NCBI RefSeq assembly: GCF_022682495.2
Contig: NC_071389.1
Span: forward strand, 181,893,556-181,957,555
Direction: 5' to 3'
From: Desmodus rotundus
Taxonomy: Eukaryota > Chordata > Mammalia > Chiroptera > Phyllostomidae
Length of the DNA stretch: 64,000 nt
Position numbers and translations under genes: made by a program. The notes below the pieces were generated by a model, which worked only from the letters and a program-made list of their open reading frames with translations, did not search any database and had not been told where the DNA came from. Shown here piece by piece: positions 57,409 through 64,000 of this stretch; the first letter of the stretch is position 1; every line of letters begins with the position of its first letter.

Positions 57409-59621
57409 GATATTGCACCTAAAGCTTTTTACAATACATTTGATACACAGAATCAACAGAACATTTTAATTATGGACCTTAAACTCTCCTCTCCCTCTAT
57501 TCAACCTTCCCATTAATTCACCAACATTTACATGTTTTACAAACAAAATGTTTTTCTTCACATATTCTATTTCATCAAATTTTCCCTAGAATACTATTTA
57601 TACCCTGTTTTAAGACAGGTCAACAGGACCCCACCCTATTACTCCAAAGACTTGGAAAGGGTGGGGTAGAAGACTGGTATTTGTCTAGATTTCACTATCC
57701 CTGGTGGGTAGGCTGCAAGATATAAGTAAAACAATAGTGGAATCTGTTCCACAATCCCTGAGGATTCAAAAACAAAGACTGTTCCTTAGAAACAATAGGT
57801 TTAATTAAAACATTCAAAGCAATAGTTGAGTAAAACAGACTGTCTACCAGGCTTTATCTTCCTTTACTTTTTTTCCAACTGCTTTCCTTCAGAGATTCAC
57901 TGGCTGTTTTAGACAAGTCAAATCCTCTTGCTCAACAAATGGGGAGAAAAAAACCCTTAACTTCCACCTTAGTACCTGGGACTGACTTTGTCCAAAAGTC
58001 TTTGGGCAAAGACTTTGGGCATTAGCCCAAAGGAACCATCTACTTAGACCAGTAACTAAAAGAACTACTTTTACAATGAATTACTGTAATATAAAATAAG
58101 AATTCGTAAGTTGTATAAACTCTACTCCAGAAAACCACACAAAGCATCTCCAAAATTAAATGGGTATCGGCCAAATTCCACCTCCCAACAGCTTGCTTCT
58201 ATCAGCACTCGCACTTACCAAGAGAAATAGGGCTACTTAACACTTCTGAAAGTCATTCGATGACTCCATCATGCAGAGCCATCGAATATATTTATATATC
58301 AGGAATAACTTCCTCTATTGTAAATATATTCAAAGCATAACAGTTAAACATCTTCTATAGTATTTTTTACCAGTTTAATGATGAATATAATTTAGACACA
58401 AGTTCCTTGTTCCACAAAACAATAAGCGCTGGCCTATTTTTCTAGAATAAATGATGAATATGTTTGTCCCTTGGCAGCAGGATGACTTTTATTTTCCAGT
58501 TGTAAGGTATTTCCTCAGTCATGACAGCAACAGTAGACATTAGCTGCGAGTAGATTAAGGGCCCTGTTTGACACAGCTTTTGCTAGACTCTGCATTCCAC
58601 ATGTCTGCCACCGTTGCCAAAAAGGAAACTTGTTTATTTAAGACACATTCAACAGAGACCAGCCAAATCCACACTGTGCAGATCAGTGAGATCACTGCCT
58701 CTAATTGGAGGCCCCCGTCGCACTACCAGGCAAAACTTTTCTTTTTCCAGGACTACTGGATGGCATACACAGCTGTGGATAAACTAATGGCCCATAATAT
58801 GAAAGGCATTTAATAAAAACTAAAGGGATTTAGAGTGTTTCTATCCAGTTATCTTGGAAATTATCCCTCAGACTCAGAAAGTTACATATTCTAGGCGAGC
58901 ACTACCAGGGCAATCACTGGTTTTCATGCTGCCTTTTTGAAAATGGAAAAGGGCATGGTACCCCCTACTCCAGGCCAATCCACCACCAAAGGCCCTGCTA
59001 GCAACTCATGGCCTTCATAACTACACGTGGCAGCCCTGGCTCCAATCTCATTCCCTCACCTCTTGGGCCACCAAGCCCTGAAAGTAATATGCTATGGTCC
59101 CAGTGCCAGACATTCACACAGGAATGACACATAGAATTTTTAACTTCTCAGCTCTTCGTGAACCTCAATCATTTCTATAACTGGTGCCACTGAAAGGAGA
59201 AAACATTTTAAAAAATAAAATAAAAAGGATGGTTACAACATATGCCTGGTTATTTTTCTAAATGCTAACATCCAGGATAATTTGGGAAAGTGTGATAACA
59301 CTTAGGAGCCAAAAGTAAAGCTATTTGGGGAGAGAAGAATCTAAATTCACCAACACCTCCTTGACTAAATCAGTGAGGATGCAAGACCACAGGACTGGCA
59401 CTTCAGGAGTTAGATCCAGAATACACCTTTTCACACTGAAAAAGCTCGGATATTAAAATAAAAGGGATGAGGGGAGGGAGAGTGTGAAACTGTTAGGCGA
59501 CAAGAGTTTACTGAACATCAACTACATAACTTCAGTCTATTCTTCTACCATAAAACCCACTGAACCACCTATACTCTGGTTTCTAGGCACAATAACCAAA
59601 TGCTTTGTTCAATTTGGAATT

Positions 59622-59907
59622 AAAAAAAATTTTTTTAAAGACTTTATTTATTTAATTTTAGAGGGAGGGGAAGGAAGGGGGAAAGAGAGGGAGAGAAACA
59701 TCAGTGTAGAAAGGAAACATCAATGTGAGAGAGAAACATTGATCAGTTGCTCTTGTAAGTGCCCTGAGTAGGGGATCAAACCCGCAATCCAGGAATGTGC
59801 CCTGACCGAGAATCAAACCGACGGGTATCAAAGGGAGGAGTATCAAAGGGACGACCTTTTGCTTTGTGGGATAATGCCCAACCAACTGAGCCACACCAGT
59901 CAGGGCA
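59622..59907 (-). repeat. Ves-type SINE
   Basis: Reverse-oriented: T-rich tail with 'aaagactttatttatttaat', the purine block 'gggaaagagagggagagaaa', 'caatccaggaatgtgccctg' and 'tgagccacaccagtcagggc', the reverse of the SINE start. It has an internal small duplication of 'tatcaaaggga' near 59826-59848 and is longer than the others. Confidence 0.85.
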
Positions 59908-62339
59908 TCAATTTGGAATTTTTAGAACTAGGAACAGGCTTCCGAATTATAAAGCATATCATAATATTTTTCTTAATAATTCCCAGAAAACCTACAAGAA
60001 CGAACCAGATCAACTTTAAAAAACTCAGTTCCTCTGAGGTATGAACAAACTAGCTTTACCAGCTCTGATCACTTGAGTTAAGACCTAAGCAAAAATCAAT
60101 GCAAATAAAATCAAGTATGAACATCTAAGGCAATGAAGCACAAAACAGATGGCCTTGGTCCCAGGGTCAGGCTTTCTATCTCCAGTGTCAAAGGGAAGTA
60201 AGTGACTTAATTACCAGCCGTGCTGACTGGGCTTCCTGACCTTAGGGCATCACTTAACTACGGATGCAAAGAATTACAAAGACCAAATGGACATAAGGGC
60301 AGACAGGGAGCTCTGCAGGGCTCCCTGCCTTCATGAAGGGCATTAAAAATCACTTCATATTAAGCAAAAGCAAAGCAGCTGCTAAGGTCAAAGAGCTTTG
60401 ATAAATATGCAGAAATGAGTGTGAAACTATGAAGTAAAAGCAGAGGGGGAAAGACCCCATATTAACAATTTGGCTTGTTAAAATTCTTATTTTATAAACA
60501 TAAAACAAAAATATTTGCCCAATAAAAGTATTTCTACTTCTCTATATCCTCAGACCTAGTGATATTGTGAATAATCGTCAAGGCAAAATTGTATAAAACA
60601 TGACTGAAACCAATCCTTTATCTCAAGTCTCCAACCCCTGTAATAACATTAACAAGTAATCATCATAATATATCCTAAATGACCAATATTTCATTCTCAT
60701 CTCTAGAAGATGAAAAACTAGAGTTTCTTTGGTTTCCTGAGCCAACTGAAAGAATTCTGAAATGAAAGACGTACACTATACCCTAGTCAGCATGGCAGAG
60801 ATTTCAAGAAACAATTTTAATCAATTTCTGAACAACCCACTAAGTACAAGGGCTGATGGCTTTGCTATGTAGTGGTGGATTACTTTTGGCAATTTGCTTA
60901 CTTTCTTCATTTAAAAATAAAACTAACATCTATTTGACAGGGCTGTTATGAGGGTTAAAATAGATAACTTACATAATATAGCATGTTGAAAAGCACATAG
61001 AGAGTACTCAATAGAAGGCCATTTTTTTAAAGGAAAGACTTGGCTAATTTAAATGAACCCATGAACATCATTTAAGACCCACAAGTTCCTGAAAGCTGAG
61101 AAAGAGAGCTCAGAAACAGTGGCCTATAAAGTGAAGGAAATACCAAGCTAAGGCGGGGAAAACAAACATTTCAGCAGCAAAAGTGCTTTTAACAGTGAAC
61201 TTCATTCAGTGAAGGGCAGTCCTCACATGAAGGAAGCTGCTCAAAAGAGAAGGTCTGAAAGCCACATCAGTAGATGCTTAAGGAGGATTCTTTACAACTA
61301 AAGAATAAATGATAATTAAATGGTTCACAAGACCCCAAAATATGGTGTATTCAGTAGAACAGGGTGATTTTAAGATGGGAAAAACTAGAGGCTTCTGTGA
61401 ATAAGCCTTCTATTATTCTTTTTATAATATGGTTTTTAAAAGATATATTCTGTTTACTAACACACAGCTGGACATCTAAGAAGCTTTGCCTCTAACTCTA
61501 TGGACTTATGAAAGCCTCTCAAAGCCTATCAAGGTCAACTTCAAGGTCAACTATCCCCCGACCTAAAGAAATTAGTGTAACACAGAGGCTTTGTTACCGG
61601 CACCACTTAGCTATTACTTAACCAATTCACCTTTGTCCAAAAGACCTCAAAGCCTCTGATCATTCCCTTTAAAAATATTTTTTAAATCATGCTATTTGGA
61701 CATTTACAAAATAAATTTATAGAGATGTTTATTAAATCAGCCTCCTACCAGAGAACAAATAAAATAACAAAACCAAAACCAAAAATCATTCTATCATTTG
61801 TACTTCATTATATTAGATGTCTAAGGTGTTTTATCTTTAAAATGTGCATTTATATAAAATATAATAGCACCCTCTAGATTGGACAACATCTGCCACAAAA
61901 GGGAAAAACAAATATAATTAGAGTTTTACCAAGCCAAGTATTATTCGTCAATTTTCTATCATTCTTTCAATATATTAATTTACTGGGATAACAAGAAATA
62001 AAACAGATAAAAATCTCTGCCTTCACGGAGCTTACTGCCTAGTAGACAAAGAAACCTAGTAGTTTATATTTCATGAACAAAATCTATTTTCATTGATTTG
62101 ATTAAAAGCTTACTTGTAAATAGTATAGATTTAAACTTATATAAGTAAGTTTAAATTGAAGGCCCTCTACTTAGCCTGCAGCTAAAACTAATTAAGTACT
62201 TTCCATTTATTTTGCAGGAACTCATTTAATCATCACACCAACCTTATTTATTATATTTTCCAGAAGAAGAAACCAAGGCTTGACTAATTTGTCCAAGAGG
62301 ACACAGTGGCAGAGACAGAATTCTTAACCACTAATCAAT

Positions 62340-63060
62340 TAGTCACATTCATTCATTCATTCAACACACATTTATTGAGGGCCTTCGAGTGAAGAACAGT
62401 AGGTGTGAAAAATATACGGTCCCTACCCTCGCCTAGCATACATTTTAGTAAAGGAAACTAAAAATGAACAAGTACACAAACAAATATGCACATTACATTA
62501 ACTGCCGAGAAGAAAACAAACAAGGAGACTTAAAGAGAAAAGGACGGTCAAAGAAGAACTCTCTGAGGAGGTCACACTAAACCCAGGTTGGAAGGATAAA
62601 GAACTAGCTACCATCACAATGAAGAAGAACATTCTAGGAAACAGCATTAGCAAAAGCTCTGAGTAGGAATAACCTCACGCACTCAACGAGAAACTGAAAG
62701 GAGGCAAGTATGGCCAGAATATGGTCGACGAGTGAGAATGCAACGTCTTATCTCATTACCAGAGGCCAAATCACATCACACCTTATATGCTGGGCCATAA
62801 TTCACTGTCCAAACAAGATCATTTTGACAGTGAAAGGGAGTTCTATTAATAACATTATGCCGAGACAATAACCAGGACTGTCAAAAGCAGACGAGGATAC
62901 ATGTCTGTCCTACTTACAGATCTTGGTAAGTAGCTTGCACTTTAATGCAATGGGAATTATTGAAAGGATTTTAAGCAGGGGAGTGACATGCTCTAATATA
63001 TATATATTAAGAAAATGTTAAAATTTCATAAAGAAAAAAAAGTCATATAAGGAACAGATT
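62340..63060 (-). repeat. L2 LINE fragment (antisense)
   Basis: 'cattcattcattcaacacac' then 'atttattgagggccttcgag', later 'ggaggcaagtatggccagaa' and 'gcaggggagtgacatgctct' follow the antisense L2 layout in order. Confidence 0.55.
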
Positions 63061-64000
63061 GGAAGAGAGGCAAGAATGGAAATATTGTAGGAAGCCCCAT
63101 TAGGAGGCTGGTAAGGCTGTCCGAGATAGAGATGGTAAGTTGGTAACAAGAAAGAGGAAGTAGAACCAACAGGTTTGCTGTGGGTTGGCTGAGGAGTGAG
63201 TGAGATGGAGAAAGAAGAACGGGTTCTCGAGTGCTGACTTTTGCAGCTAGATGGGTGGCACTACCATTCTGAAAAGGGAAAGACTGACTTTTACAAATCA
63301 TCTTCCTCTTTGGACTCATGAGGGTATTGACTTAGAGATAATACGCACATTTGACCTTTAAAAAAAATCCAGTTCAAAGTCTAGGAGGAGCTCATGGTTT
63401 ATACTGCAGAGTGTATATTACGTAAAACATTAATTGCCATCTAAACAAAGTCTTGCCACTGCCTTTGCAGGCACAATTTTTTCCCACAAACATCAGGTAG
63501 ATGAATCAAAGCCCTCAACTGAGTACACTGGCTCTTATAATTTCAAGTATATTTTAAATTGTGTGCCCTCCACCCAAGTCTATTTCCTTCCAATGTAATA
63601 ATTTAAATGATGCGATTCATTAACTTAGATTTTAAATTTTTTTCTATGAGCTATTTCACAAAGTTATTTACCAAATTCTAAATTAAAAAGTATAAGCTAC
63701 AGTGATATATTAAAATTTTTTAATATTGGACAATGAAGATATTGAACTTCATTCATTCCAGAAAGATCTGTTAAAGCTATTCTAGTCTCAATATAAAAAA
63801 CTATTCATGGAAAATTATGTATAACTGAAGCAATTGCTTTTCCCAAGCCAGCTGGATGTCTGGCTGATTTCCAAAAAATACCCAGTGGATTATCTAAAGC
63901 ATGTTACTTATATATTTTAAATCAGTCATATTCTATTATGTAGCAGAAGTTAATTCATGCAGATAAAATCATATAGCAGCAGTACTAAGGGTTAAAGGGT

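Larger units (their letters stand above)
55734..64000 (-). other. FGD6: FGD6 intron upstream of exon A (partial)
   Basis: At least 8.3 kb. It contains a MITE (57068-57408), a Ves SINE (59622-59907), MIR-like sequence (about 60900-61020 and 62200-62330) and antisense L2-like sequence (about 61980-62060 and 62340-63060). I searched for the missing start of the DH domain and did not find it, so it lies beyond 64000. Stretches 55760-57060 and 57420-59600 hold nothing I recognise. Confidence 0.65.

Noticed and set aside
58218..58244. Possible 27-base mini-exon on the minus strand between 'gactttcag' and 'gtaagtgc'
   Set aside because: The splice signals look good, but exon A starts in phase 0, the known FGD protein has no extra segment there, and two of three frames contain stops.
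58568..58813. 81-codon plus-strand frame with ordinary-looking composition
   Set aside because: No recognised family, no splice sites in a sensible arrangement, and it lies in an FGD6 intron.
55734..64000. Search for the exon encoding the first DH helix of FGD6
   Set aside because: No stretch on the minus strand gave the expected helix followed by a donor. It must lie beyond the right edge.
1..64000. CRISPR arrays, operons, prophage or bacterial-type systems
   Set aside because: The window is vertebrate: split genes, SINEs, CpG island. No regularly spaced repeats or compact gene clusters are present.

Overview
This window is mammalian, most likely from a bat. Six copies of a tRNA-derived SINE of the bat Ves type are spread across both strands (cores open with 'ccctggctggtgtggc', carry a B box 'ggttcaattcc', and end in a CT-rich stretch plus an A-rich tail). 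There are also many compact cut-and-paste DNA transposon remnants (mariner and several MITE families), a mix expected of vesper-type bats. Coding sequence is sparse and split into short exons with canonical GT-AG junctions. Most long open frames are chance.

Layout, left to right, with both genes on the minus strand. (1) 1-8640 is the 5' end of NR2C1 (testicular receptor 2, an orphan nuclear receptor). The first coding exon is at 947-1020, and a 7.4-kb intron 1 leads back to a CpG-island promoter with a 5'UTR exon ending at 8451. (2) 8640-9950 is a short intergenic stretch of about 1.3 kb. (3) 9950-64000 is the 3' two thirds (in distance) of FGD6 (FYVE, RhoGEF and PH domain protein 6). It has a predicted 4.6-kb 3'UTR (9950-14532), then 16 coding exons from 14533 to 55733 that join without any frame break into the last 534 residues of the protein. 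The domain order is most of the DH (RhoGEF) domain, PH1, FYVE zinc finger and C-terminal PH2. From 55734 to the right edge is intron; the large N-terminal exons of FGD6 lie outside. NR2C1 and FGD6 are also tandem neighbours on human 12q, so synteny agrees.

FGD6 exchanges GDP for GTP on Cdc42-type GTPases, and its FYVE and PH domains place it on phosphoinositide membranes. NR2C1 is a DNA-binding transcriptional regulator. Nothing suggests that the two work in one pathway; they are simply neighbours.

The non-coding remainder is AT-rich intron with ancient MIR/L2 and L1 pieces, a MER5-like hAT remnant, two or three LTR-like elements, microsatellites and the DNA transposons. I see no new gene system. 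The points most worth checking are a frame-preserving tandem splice donor inside the FYVE domain, a perfect 14-base CTCF core motif in the longest intron, a near-match CTCF motif carried by a Ves SINE, a family of 320-360 bp TA-flanked MITEs with a shortened member, and a small GC-rich patch of unknown origin near 44.5 kb. All coordinates come from reading the sequence by eye. Exon edges are exact where given as splice sites; repeat edges are approximate.
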